DNA of 64,000 nt from Prosapia bicincta (taxonomy: Eukaryota > Arthropoda > Insecta > Hemiptera > Cercopidae), in contig JBAIZL010000003.1 in the NCBI GenBank assembly GCA_036971475.1, forward strand, positions 111,527,570-111,591,569, read 5' to 3'. The notes under the pieces are model-generated. The model saw only the letters and a program-made list of their open reading frames with translations, was not told the origin of the DNA and ran no database searches. The translations under genes were made by a program, and so were the position numbers. Below, piece after piece: positions 49,325 to 60,220 of this stretch; the stretch's first letter is position 1, and the number at the start of each line of letters is the position of its first letter.

Positions 49325-49705
49325 AGTAAGTTTTTACAAATTTACAAAACTTAAAGTTCGCATAGTCATAAACTATTGTTAAAGTGAATAAATAAAAACA
49401 ATAAATATTAAGTGGCAAAATAAAAAGAGAATTTCCTTGGAGATTTTGAGATGGACTATTTTGTTTGTTTGTTATTATTTATTCGCTTTCTTCTTTTCCA
49501 TTTCTAATTATGGTGGTCTATAATTTCTCATTATATAAGGTGTTTAGGGTAGCTCCTAGGTTGGTATTGCTGAATTAGTGTAATCTAAAGTTTTTGTTTT
49601 TAACCAAAATATTGTCTTTACTTAAGTTAAAATCCTGGTAGTTTTTTGTACAATAGAAACGGATCTTTATTATATTTGCAGTGTTTGATAGAGTTCTATT
49701 ATAAA

Positions 49706-49880
49706 TAGCAATATGATTGAAATTATAAACACATTTTCCTGGTTACAGTTGCAGACGTCGGAAACAGGCTCTTGAAAGGAAAACTTACGACAACTTCTGG
49801 AACCGGAGAATTTTTTTTTTTTAAAGGACTAAAAGTTGTTTAATAACAGTAAGTTTTATACTATTTGCAGATTTGTATGT
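49706..49880 (+). repeat. Exon-like repeat, copy 1
   Basis: Begins GATTGAAATTATAAACACAT, then an acceptor-like GGTTACAG and a G+C-richer stretch (GCAGACGTCGG, AACAGGCTCTTGAAAGGAAA). One frame reads CRRRKQALERKTYDNFWNRR before a T-run brings a stop. A second copy is at 50344-50510. No family recognised. Confidence 0.45.
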
Positions 49881-50343
49881 TATTATATTTTCAAAACAAG
49901 AGGTTTTTACCAATATAGAGTTACGCATTGTAAACATTGATAATTTTCTATTTTTTTCATTATTCTCCTTTCTATTTGCATTCTAACTAATTCTGATAGT
50001 TTTTTACCTAGAGCACAAACGCACCTAAAAATGTTTCTTTAATATCACACTTCAAGCTTTTCCCATGTTATTACTCCGTAGACTATTTGTTTAGGTGGCT
50101 TGTGTACTTAGTTATCTACGTTTTCGTTGTAGGGGCTGAATCTACCAAGACATATTAAGTGTAAAACTATCTAATATTAGATTTATTTATTATAAATGAG
50201 GTTTCACATGAACAAATGTCAGTTACCAGATTTATAATACAAGACTTTACAAGTAACTAATTATTATTCCTTTTTTATTATTGGTCAAGATGTAAATCTT
50301 CAACTCACAATTTTGCATCTCATAAAACTTTCTTTTATAACTA

Positions 50344-50510
50344 ACAATGTGATTGAAATTATAAACACATTTTGCTGGTTACAGATGCAGACGTCGGGAA
50401 CAGGCTTCTGAAAGGAAAACATGCGACAATTTCTAGAGCCGGAAGATCATATTTTATAAATGATCAAAATTACTTATAAAGGTAAGTCTTGTACTATTTG
50501 TAAGATTGTA
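50344..50510 (+). repeat. Exon-like repeat, copy 2
   Basis: Same order as copy 1, about 640 bp downstream; the frame reads CRRREQASERKTCDNF then a stop. A donor-like GGTAAGTC follows near 50481. Both copies keep the acceptor-like TTACAG. Confidence 0.45.
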
Positions 50511-50574
50511 CAACTATCCCTAATAAGTACAGCTGAGATCATAAATCTAAAGTTGTGGGTATTTCGGACCCCAA

Positions 50575-50660
50575 TGAATGTTATTTGTCATCCCTTGATG
50601 TTACAACTTTATTCACTAAACTTCCTGGATGCTTAGCTACTAATAGTTTAAAAACTTAGG
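50575..50660 (+). pseudogene. Penelope-like RT fragment (motif A region), best copy
   Basis: Plus-strand frame NECYLSSLDVTTLFTKLPG matches the SFDVVSLFTNIP block of Penelope-like RT, which contains the first catalytic Asp. Confidence 0.45.
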
Positions 50661-51599
50661 TATTTAATAAGAGAACTCACTAAGTTTAATGAAGGCTTTC
50701 TGGAATTAGATTTTACCTAATAATGCTTACTTTCAGTTTAACAATTGACTTTACAAACAAATTGTAGGCTCTCCTGTGGGATCTAACACATAGCCTATAT
50801 AATCCAATAGGAAATGGGGGATCTAGAATATTTCGGAAAAGTAAAACATATTTAAGTCTATATTAAAAGCTTGAATGCGATATTTTTACTGCTGTTCCTA
50901 CAAAAAGAACGCGTGACACAGTCGGTTTTTTTAATACTTATGAATAAATATAAAGTTTAGGGTTGGAATAGAACTTAATATTTGTTTAAGGTGTTTTTAA
51001 ATATATGTTATGAAGGATAAGAGGATTTTAAATTTCCAGGACAGCTGAATGCATGATTTTCAGTTTTTAAACCGTCATATATCTGGAGGTATTGAACCCA
51101 ACAAGATGTTTCTTATACGGAACTAAAGAAGAAAGCTTGTATTTTCATCCGCTGCTTCCATTTTAAAATCTTCTCCAGTTGTTTATCCGATGCTTTTATC
51201 TTCTACAGTTTAACAATCATTGGGACATTGAGTAGTGTTCGACTTTGGTTAATGTGAAGGGGGAGAATTTTCACAGTCAGTTTTACCAACATTTCGATGA
51301 AATATCAGACTTTTTATATATACGTAGCAGAATGTAATGTAAAATGACGTGGTGCTAATAGTTACCTAATAGTATTTATTGCCTTACAAATACCTTGTTA
51401 GTGAATCTCAAGAGGGAACGATATGCACATCTTCTTCTGCTGCCTACTTGAAACTGAAAAGGCATGCAATCAAATTAGTACTTCCGTTGGGGCTAAGCTG
51501 CAACACTGAAGATGTGCCCCTGCGTCACCTGGAACAAACCTGTGAAGCAGAATCTATTATTATGTATATTTATATTGTTGTCTTAAGGTGAGAGCTAAG

Positions 51600-52110
51600 T
51601 GGTCGTTAGGGACAGCTGCTGTCTGTGTTTGTTGTGGGTGAGGTCTGATCTACACAGTGTGGATGTTGTATGTGCATGAGCCTGTTTGTAGAACCTTGTT
51701 GCTAAGTGTCGGTGGTGTTGTTTGATGAAAGGATTACTTTCTCCGTGAGGTCCATCTGCGTTGTGGGGTGATGGGGTCTGGTCTAGGAGCTTTCCTGGAG
51801 TTTGTTTGTCAAGTCCTTACGGTTTGACAGTTCCTTTAAGGTCGTAGTTTCCCGTTGTGCCAGACCTGAGCAAACCCCTTTTTCAATGTCCAGGAAGACT
51901 ACCCCTGTCGAGCAGAAATTGTTAAAACCCTTGGTTGGATGCTCCACCCCTCTCATCAGCTGATGCGTGGCCGAGTGGCTCAGACCTCAGTATGTTGAGT
52001 GTGTGGATATGCCTATTAATACAATTGTGTAGGTTTTTTTTCAAATACCTTGCCCATCGAATTCAACAAGCTTATCGGTCTATATGATTCAGGTTTGTTG
52101 TGGTTTTCCG
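51600..52110 (-). pseudogene. Jockey-type LINE, rearranged fragment
   Basis: 51600-51740 is the ORF2 C-terminus (HLATRFYKQAHAHTTSTL near 51660-51710). At about 51745 it switches to the RT interior, 51780-52100, with phrases PGHWKRG-like near 51890 and the LRSEPLGHASADERGG frame near 51950-52000. About 0.6 kb of the element is missing at the join. Non-functional. Confidence 0.7.
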
Positions 52111-52112
52111 GG

Positions 52113-52197
52113 ACACCCATCTGCCCATTCGGGCCATTAGTGGGGAATAGTGCAGCGGTTCTCGCATGAAGTGCTTAACCATCGGCCAGATGGGTGT
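52113..52197. repeat. Hairpin with perfect 11-bp stem
   Basis: ACACCCATCTG (52113-52123) pairs with CAGATGGGTGT (52187-52197) around a loop of about 63 bp. It interrupts the LINE fragment and is less AT-rich than its surroundings. A tRNA-derived origin was considered, but no A or B box fits. Confidence 0.6.
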
Positions 52198-52199
52198 AT

Positions 52200-52950
52200 C
52201 TGTTGTGTTTAAGGTCGCCAATTCCATTTGGAAGCCATCGGCTTTGTACTAAATTAGTGTCCGCCTAATTTGACTCTCAAGGCGGTCAACAGTTGTGATA
52301 ATTCTTGTTAAAAGATATCGTTAGGTGCTGCATACCAGCGGACTTACGGTGAACTATTGCAAACAAGAAGGCTTTATGCAGCACGAAGTCGAATACTAAT
52401 AGTTTTAGCAAATTATTCATAAACCACTTTGACTTTTCTATTTCACATGGTATAACACTCATATAGTTTTCATCTTTTTCTCTCAACACTCAATTACCAT
52501 CTTTATAATAAAGTGACTTACACCACTAATTTATTTCGGGGGCTCATATGGTATAAGAATAATCTTGTTATGTTAAATATCTGTAGAAACATTTCTGTAG
52601 TGACAAGTCCTTATAGAAACAAATTGATTTCAGCGCCGGTTTATAAATTTTATAGGTTAAAAGCGTCTGATTTCCTTATTGCATGATACAAGGAATTCTT
52701 GAAAAAGTTATATCTCTGCACATATTTACCCAACAAGGTGTTATGTATATTTAAAAAAAGAAGAAAGTCTGTATTTTCATCCGATGTTTTCCTTCATTTT
52801 TCCTTGAAATGTTTTAAATAGCTCAACGTCTTCTGTAGTAGACAAAGCCAAACAGGTTCCCGCTGTTTTACAGGGAAAGCCACTGAATCTGTGCAATACC
52901 CGGCATCTTAACTGTCCTTCTCTGTTACAAAAGATTCAAGATATAGTAAC
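52200..52950. repeat. P repeat arms and unassigned DNA
   Basis: TTAGGTGCTGCATACCAGCGGA near 52320, CATATGGTATAAGAATAA near 52546 and ACCCAACAAGGTGTTATG near 52727 are P-family marks. No gene. Confidence 0.55.
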
Positions 52951-52958
52951 TTAGATTT

Positions 52959-53922
52959 TGTAACGGACTAGGTTACTTGGGAAATGAAAATATAAAGTTT
53001 TAAAATACAATGTTATACAATTTATTAATCAGTGACAAATTACAGTAGAACAAAAGACAGCAATGTGTCGAGTAATTTAATTTTAATTACTGCTAGTTAT
53101 TCCATACATTTGAATTACTTATTGAACTTTAAAATTTATATATATCGACAAGATAGTAACTTAATATTTTCAATTGAATTTTTAGAAATGAATATTCGAA
53201 GGACAATTTCTACCGTTCATGTGTTAACCGTTTATCATTTAAAATTCTTCAACTTAGTAACATTAAAATACATTTTCTCTTTATTATTATCTAAAACGTA
53301 CCTGCTTGTGCACATTATTTATTTTAAAAAAAACTTTAACACATATTAAGGATTCCCCATGGCTTTTGGAATCCCTAAACACTTAGCACATCGCTCTTGC
53401 AAATCCGCGCACTTAAACAAAATTATATAAACATTTACTCTTTTGAAAAACATAAATTATCGCTTCTGACTTCTTCTTTTGTTGCGTTAATAAAATTCGG
53501 TACCGGCCTTGACATCTTAAATTTTGAATACTGGAAGCTTATAAATTTCTAAGTTACGTCCGAAATGCCATACGTCCGTCTCGTTCGAAGACTTTTGGAG
53601 AAGTGGGCATTCTGAAGGGACAAGCCAGCGGAACTTTCCCACCCTTGGTTATTATTTTGAATATTTTGATTGGTCCGTCAGATCATGCGATATCAGACCA
53701 TGTTACGTCACATGAGGTGATGTGAGTTTTTTTTTAGTTAAGCTACCAACTCGTACGATATTTTACATTTTTACCCGCTAGGGGTGCTACCATCTATGCT
53801 AACTTCACAAAGTTCACCAAGAAACAAAAATTTTCTTTTATATTGGAACGATACAATTATTAAATAAAAATCAAATATATAAATGAATTTATATGTAACA
53901 CCTTATTTTTAAGAGTGTTACA
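52959..53922 (-). repeat. 3' LTR of the retrotransposon (left copy)
   Basis: 964 bp, starting TGTAAC and ending GTTACA, a perfect 6-bp terminal inverted repeat. Contains a GGATTCC/GGAATCC hairpin near 53347-53371. The 105-codon ORF inside is not conserved coding sequence. Confidence 0.96.
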
Positions 53923-53931
53923 TTTTCTCTT
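53923..53931 (-). promoter_or_regulatory. Polypurine tract
   Basis: On the minus strand AAGAGAAAA directly touches the TG of the 3' LTR, the position where plus-strand DNA synthesis is primed. Confidence 0.75.
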
Positions 53932-54489
53932 GTCGACCTGAAAAGAAAATTTTTGTTCGACATTACATCTTATTTCTACTTCAACATTTTATACATGAGT
54001 GTGTGCAGTCCCCTTTTACAATTGAACCAAATTTTATACGTACTATAGAAAAAGTATAAACAATGACTGGCCAACGGATGTTTTTGTTTACTAACTGTCT
54101 CTACTATGGAATGCTTGCCATTCCCCCTTGCTATACAAGGTCCTGCAAACGGAAGCGTATCCGCTTTCTCACACATAGGCTCTTTTACAAAACTACCAGT
54201 TTCACAGTGTTCTATTGCAAAGACATTCTACACATTTCACGTTTTAAAACATTTTAAAATATCACATACTTTAATTACTTTTATTAAAATCTGACTTCTT
54301 GTCAACATTCTGTTTCATAAACTTTTATGAATACAAATTTATATCTTTTAAATTTTTAAATTCTTTACTCTTTCAATTTCTTATTAATTTTTTATCAAAT
54401 TACTTCATTATTATAAAAATCCTACAAACCTTTTATTAATTAAATTTTCTTCGAAATTGTCTCTTTTTGTGTCAACAAACCTAACCTAC

Positions 54490-55790
54490 TAGCCGTATTT
54501 ATCACAGTCCCCTGCCTGGGATCTGCAAAACTGCTTACTCCCTGTAAGCCACAAATTACCACATTTAAACGACTCTACATATTATCTCGTAAATTCTCTC
54601 TCAATTTACAAACTAGACTGTACCATTGCTTTATAACTTCTCTATGTTATTTTTACAACATTCGTACAGCTTATACAAAAACCCTGGATTTCAAAACCCA
54701 TATTTTGAATCCAAATACCTTATTTTTAAATCAAATCCCATACTTTGATTTAAAAACTATACAGCTAGGTGTTGACTCAAAAAGGTCTGTACTTCAATTC
54801 ATTATTTTTACAATTTCATTTAAACATTACTATAATAATTTCATTTTAAATTTTGATCAAGCTCTTGCATTTATAAAATACGAATTAAACTAAACAGAAA
54901 CTAGGATTGTACCTTCATGTACAATTTTTGGTCAAGTGTTTTAGTCTGCTCGTGTAGTTTTGTGTATTTTGAGATTTTTGTCGTCTCTATCTCGTGTAGT
55001 AGTGTGTAATTGCATGTCATTGGGCCCTTTCGACACGCAATTATGTAAATGTGTCGTCATGATTTTGTAAAATTGCATATCAAGGCACCTCCCATTCTCC
55101 TTATTAAACAATTCCCCTTTTAAAAATTAAACAATAGCTTGAATTTCTTCTAACGTTAACTTTTAATACTCTTTTATTCGTTTACTAAATAACCTACCCC
55201 TTTCAGAATGTCTCCGTTTCAATTTTAATCGTTTTATGTGAGATCTTCTATATTATTACCTTGTTGGAACAGTACAGACACATGAAAAAAAATTTACAAT
55301 ATTTTATATGAACCTTCATATTTTATAGCCAATTTACTCTGAAATTCTTTTGAGTTTAAATTATTAACCATACATCGTTTTTTATACTATTTAATGCTAC
55401 TTCAAATTTTGGTTTAAGATTAAAATTACAAGAGTTCTTTGAAATATCTTTTACTTAAATTTTATTTGAATTTGTCTTACATTATGTGAACAATCCTAAC
55501 CTCTAATCTAGCTGTATAAACCTGCTCACTTCTTGTAAGCCACCTAATTACCATATTTGCCCCTGAGTTCATTGTTTCACGACACTTTTGTCTATACAAT
55601 TTTTACACTCACTTGGCAAAATTTTAAGCTGTACCATTGTCTCATAACATCTTTGTTATCTTATACATCTTCAGTACATCTTAACCCTTTCTGAATTTCA
55701 AATCCCATACTTTGAAAATTCACTAACTTTATTCTTAAATTAAATCCCATACTTTAATTTAGGAATTACATACAGCTAATTGTTCACAAC
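54490..55790. repeat. Internal direct repeat pair of the LTR element
   Basis: About 54500-54785 and 55495-55785 share a CTGTAAGCCACAAATTACCA-type start, ACTGTACCATTG, and the repeated AAATCCCATACTTTGA phrase, roughly 1 kb apart. The interior thus carries an internal duplication. Confidence 0.7.
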
Positions 55791-55971
55791 AAAAAAAAGA
55801 CTTTATTCAAATTATTATTATTAAATCTTCTTTCAAATTTTACATCCTTTTTAAAAAATCATTTAGGTCGTCTGACATTTTACAATCCAAACATTCTGCT
55901 ATTAAAAACTTTACTTGCTATAAAAAAATCTTTTTTACTATGTAACTTTAATTTTGACAATGTTTAAAAAC

Positions 55972-56028
55972 AAATTCTTCTTTTATTATATTTATTGAAC
56001 CTCCAGTGTCCAATAAAACATTACAACT
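55972..56028 (-). pseudogene. Retroviral-type aspartic protease remnant
   Basis: The minus strand reads SCNVLLDTGGSINIIKEEF. LLDTGGSINII is the active-site block of LTR-retrotransposon proteases (Asp-Thr-Gly followed by a small residue). The frame soon ends in stops. Its place, about 0.5 kb after the primer site, implies that most of gag is missing. No RT or integrase motif could be read further on. Confidence 0.7.
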
Positions 56029-56541
56029 TATTTGAATTTTATTCGACTTTACAAGAATTAATTTATTTGACTACTTAATTCAATTTTTATTGTAAGTACC
56101 ATAACAATTTTGTTTCCTACTTTAACTTAAAATGATTTTTAAATATTTACTTTGAATTTCTCTGAGAAACTTTACTTATCCAATACATTAAATTAACAGG
56201 ATCGGCTTTACAAATTTTTGTCTTTGGCTATCTTTCTTATTACATATACTGTACTGTCCGTTTTAAACTTTACAATTATAATTTTTTTGTTCGAAAATTA
56301 ACTCGTCTTTTACTAACTTATTTATTTTTAAATCGCTATACATTTTATTTATTTGAAAATAACTTTACTATACACTGACGAGTATTTTTAAGGAGGGCTG
56401 CACAACTTAAATAATTAACACATGAATGGCATTATCCTTAGAATTCGTTAGCAGTAATTATCATTCAATTTTTTAATTAAATTAAATTAAGCAGCAATTA
56501 TCATTCAACTTTTTAATTAATAAATTTTTAGAAAAAAAACC

Positions 56542-56555
56542 AGCAGAGTGGCGCA
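56542..56555 (-). promoter_or_regulatory. Putative primer-binding site: complement of initiator tRNA-Met 5' end
   Basis: The plus strand reads AGCAGAGTGGCGCA, two bases before the LTR edge. This equals the first 14 nucleotides of metazoan initiator tRNA-Met. In the element's RNA (minus strand) it would be the complement, sitting where a primer-binding site belongs. The usual TGG complementary to a tRNA CCA end is absent. Copia elements are known to use a 5' fragment of the same tRNA, but at a different position. Confidence 0.5.
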
Positions 56556-56557
56556 TT

Positions 56558-57522
56558 TGTAACGAACTAGGTTACTTGGGAAATGAAAATATAAAGTTTT
56601 AAAATACAATGTTATACAATTTATTAATCAGTGACAAATTACAGTAGAACAAAAGACAGCAATGTGTCGAGTAATTTAATTTTAATTACTGCTAGTTATT
56701 CCATACATTTGAATTACTTATTGAACTTTAAAATTTATATATATCGACAAGATAGTAACTTAATATTTTCAATTGAATTTTTAGAAATGAATATTCGAAG
56801 GACAATTCCTACCGTTCATGTGTTAACCGTTTATCATTTAAAATTCTTCAACTTAGTAACATTAAAATACATTTTCTCTTTATTATTATCTAAAACGTAC
56901 CTGCTTGTGCACATTATTTATTTTAAAAAAAACTTTAACACATATTAAGGATTCCCCATGGCTTTTGGAATCCCTAAACACTTAGCACATCGCTCTTGCA
57001 AATCCGCGCACTTAAACAAAATTATATAAACATTTACTCGTTTGAAAAACATAAATTATCGCTTCTGACTTCTTCTTTTGTTGCGTTAATAAAATTCGGT
57101 ACCGGCCTTGACATCTTAAATTTTGAATACTGGAAGCTTATAAATTTCTAAGTTACGTCCGAAATGCCATACGTCCGTCTCGTTCGAAGACTTTTGGAGA
57201 AGTGGGCATTCTGAAGGGACAAGCCAGCGGAACTTTCCCACCCTTGGTTATTATTTTGAATATTTTGATTGGTCCGTCAGATCATGCGATATCAGACCAT
57301 GTTACGTCACATGAGGTGATGTGAGTTTTTTTTTTAGTTAAGCTACCAACTCGTACGATATTTTACATTTTTACCCGCTAGGGGTGCTACCATCTATGCT
57401 AACTTCACAAAGTTCACCAAGAAACAAAAATTTTCTTTTATATTGGAACGATACAATTATTAAATAAAAATCAAATATATAAATGAATTTATATGTAACA
57501 CCTTATTTTTAAGAGTGTTACA
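56558..57522 (-). repeat. 5' LTR of the retrotransposon (right copy)
   Basis: 965 bp. Compared with the left LTR: A for G at 56565, C for T in ACAATTCC, G for T in TACTCGTTT, and one extra T in a T-run. Confidence 0.96.
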
Positions 57523-57526
57523 ATTT

Positions 57527-57844
57527 TAGTGACGAAATAAGAAGGGTCGGGGTAAGTAAGCGATGCGTCAACATGCACCCAGACCGCTTCGCCAACTTAC
57601 CTCCTCACGCTGTATTAGGTTGGAACTAATCTCGCTCTATACCAAAGTAAGTAAAAGTTGAAACAGCAGCTTGTTTTGTAGCTTGATAAAAGGCAAATGA
57701 CGTGGTTTGTGCTTAAATACTTAGAAGTTAGAGCAATGATGTTATAAAATATTACTTGTAGTAACAAATATTTACTTAATTTTTTGTAAAACAAACAATC
57801 CCTAACACTCACGAAACAACTAAGAATCTAGATCTCAGAATGAG
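57527..57844. other. Unassigned DNA
   Basis: Flank of the LTR insertion; contains a loose inverted pair GTAAGTAAGCG / CGCCAACTTAC at 57553-57600. No gene. Confidence 0.4.
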
Positions 57845-58091
57845 TCCACACTGTTGTGAACTCATTAACATAGAAGTAGAAGCCATTGCGCCAACTTACC
57901 CGTGTGACAAGTAGCCCTGGTCTCCTACTTATAGGTTCTGCAACAATAACAAAGCCTTTATGGTTACAAAATAAGATAAGGGTGAGTTCCCATCGTTATT
58001 TATAAAGTCAGGTATATTGCGGACATGGAGAAGGTTTATGTGATACATCGCACCTTGCCTTGTTCTATAAACTACTTTTTATAATGAAAAC

Positions 58092-58092
<1 letters not shown>

Positions 58093-58125
<33 letters not shown>
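58093..58125. repeat. (AT)n microsatellite
   Basis: Absent from the matching place in block E. Confidence 0.95.
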
Positions 58126-58128
<3 letters not shown>

Positions 58129-58397
58129 CCAAATGTAAAACCTCGATGTTTATTTTGGGTTTAAGTATTTTTTATACGGAGTCTGTACAACTTGCATGTG
58201 GACGATTTACCTTTAAGGATTTTACTATCTAATGCAAATATACTTACGTCCCTCATAGAAAGTTAAGTAAGGTTTGTCTAATACTGTAAACTTATATTAG
58301 GCATGGTTGGCGGCTTAGATCTAACGTTGATGGCATTTTGAACCCCAATGAGTATTATTTCTCATCCCTTCATGTGACCTATTTATTCAATAACAAA

Positions 58398-58985
58398 GGA
58401 CCTTTCCAAGTTTTTCCATTTATACTCATCATCACTAAGTTTTCGATTTTTTTATTTGTAATGAAAAATAAAAAACTAAATAAATGTTTTTTCAATATAC
58501 CACGCTTTTAAAACTGACTAAAATGTATAAAATAATTTTTCATGGCCCTTCTACAATTTTGAGGGAGAATTGTTAGTAACTTTGGATATATTTGTAATAT
58601 TTGGAGGGGAAGACGTGGGGCGCTGCCAGTAAATAATACAAGTAAAGAACCCATGATGAGGGCACAGAGAATGAAATAAATTACAGTCAATGCCATTTCC
58701 AATTCACTGAAACCGTCTGTGAATATTTTCGGATTCTCTACTAGCATTATTTACTGACTGCACGTTTCATCCAAGTATTAAACATATAGGCTATCCATAG
58801 CCACTAACAATTCTGCCTCAACATTGTAGAAGGACCATGAAAAATTATGTTATACATTTTAGTCAGTTTTAAAAGCGTGGTATATCGAAAAAAACATTTA
58901 TTTAACCTATTATTTTTCATTACAAATTAAATAAAAATTGAAAACTTAGTGAAAATTAGTATAAATGGAAAACTTACAGAATTAT
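58398..58985. repeat. Long foldback element, complete copy in block F
   Basis: Inverted arms of about 250 bp, 58398-58650 and 58740-58985. The outer ends are AAGTTTTTCCATTTATACT and AGTATAAATGGAAAACTT; the inner parts include TATACCACGCTTTTAAAACT against AGTTTTAAAAGCGTGGTATA. The spacer is under 100 bp. No ORF; the 79-codon ORF over it is a shadow. Confidence 0.85.
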
Positions 58986-59905
58986 GATGAGACTCTGTGA
59001 GGGACATATATAAGAGTAGTAAGCCTACATGTGGCTTGCGTCGCTGGCAAGGTGAGCAGTGTGGCTTGGGAGTATTGTTTGCTCTTGCTTGAGCAAGTCG
59101 AGGCACGCAATCGGTCGGAAGAATTTTCGTTACCCGTTTCACATGGCCTCACTTGAGCATTTCTTTTGTTATTATCTCCAAGGTCGATCTTGTGCTGTTC
59201 TTCGGGGTGTTCTATATCTCGCTTACAGCGTTTGGCTAATCGTGCAACCTTACCCGCTTCAGGTTCCTGTTGCAGCCCAACTTGCCGTGTTTGTCTTTCC
59301 TCGTTGTGCAGCCGTCAATTTAACCATTGTAAAGATTGTTACAAACGCAACATTCACGCCCACACTTAGCATAAAATTAAATGCACGTTTGACGGGGAAA
59401 ACCAGGCCACTATGCACTATCACCTATCATGTGGTTATGACAGATATACAAAATTTAAGGTTAGAATAAAACTTAATACTTGTTTAGGTAGAACACTTGT
59501 ACAGGATGATATATTAAATAACGGTTTAGAAATTGTACGCACTGTTAGTTATAGAAACAGCCTAATTTTACATTTCCAGGATTGACGAATGCAAAGTTTT
59601 TTATTTATAAACGGTCAAATCTCTGGAAATATTCAACCCAACAGGATGTTTTACATACGAAGCTAAAGAAGAAATCTTGTATTTGTATTTGTATCCGGGG
59701 TTGTCATTCTAAAAAATCTTTTACAGTCTTTGAGTAAACATAAAAATAAGTGAATAAATAGACAATTCCATATTAAGATCTTAATGAATACCTTTCGTAA
59801 AAATATTGTTATATTAAATGGGTAATTCAAGTGATAGGATAATGTAGCTTACACGTTACTTTAATGACAGACAGCATAGTGAACATAAACCTAAAGTCAA
59901 AAAGG

Positions 59906-60220
59906 GATATAGATCCGAACATTGATGTTTTTTCAACCCGGATCTGGACCCTCAAAACCCGCCGAGCCCTCGTGGCAGCCAACCTCTAGCGAGCTACCTC
60001 TATCTCACATGCACATGCGGTTAATATCCCTACCCCAAGTGGAGGTGAGCCAAGCAGAGGACGACTTGGGAAAGCTCCCAGAGCCCCCTGCATCGTGCAG
60101 TGCGGTAAGGCGAGTTGGTGGGACGCCCGACACGCGCGCACAGGTACATGTACACAAGTACTGCTGCTACACACGTGCACACTAGCAAACCTAACGTGTT
60201 GCAGACTTAATGCGATAGAA
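59906..60220 (+). repeat. N repeat, copy 4, GC-rich insertion in block F
   Basis: Interrupts block F relative to E. Begins with CCCGGATCTGGACCCTCAAA, continues CCCTCGTGGCAGCCAACCTC, and holds a frame KPAEPSWQPTSSELPLSH that resembles TAQPSWLPTSCEVPRYH in copy 2. Possibly the 5' region of an unidentified retroelement. Confidence 0.5.

Larger units (their letters stand above)
50560..52110. repeat. Block C: mosaic of block A and block E/F sequence
   Basis: In order: 50560-50650 resembles 9000-9080; 50665-50950 resembles 4225-4500; 50940-51170 resembles 9780-10110; 51330-51365 resembles 5360-5380; 51420-51590 is the N repeat; and 51600 onward is the Jockey-type LINE. The pieces alternate between two block types in one run. 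Confidence 0.65.
52959..57522 (-). mobile_element. Young non-autonomous LTR retrotransposon (LARD-like), minus strand
   Basis: Two direct LTRs, 52959-53922 and 56558-57522, enclose 2.6 kb. ATTT flanks both sides (52955-52958 and 57523-57526), a 4-bp target duplication as in Ty3/gypsy-type elements. The LTRs differ by eye at three positions plus one T-run indel. Minus orientation is shown by a polypurine tract abutting the left LTR and the protease frame. No ORF longer than about 70 codons exists between the LTRs. Because the LTRs are almost identical, the coding region was lost before insertion, so the element was probably moved by enzymes from a relative. Confidence 0.93.

Noticed and set aside
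52140..52180. Possible tRNA or tRNA-derived SINE in the hairpin loop
   Set aside because: No acceptable A box, B box or cloverleaf could be drawn.
53032..53349. 105-codon ORF repeated almost identically at 56631-56948
   Set aside because: It lies inside both LTRs, on the strand opposite to the element, and shows no coding features; it is duplicated only because the LTRs are.
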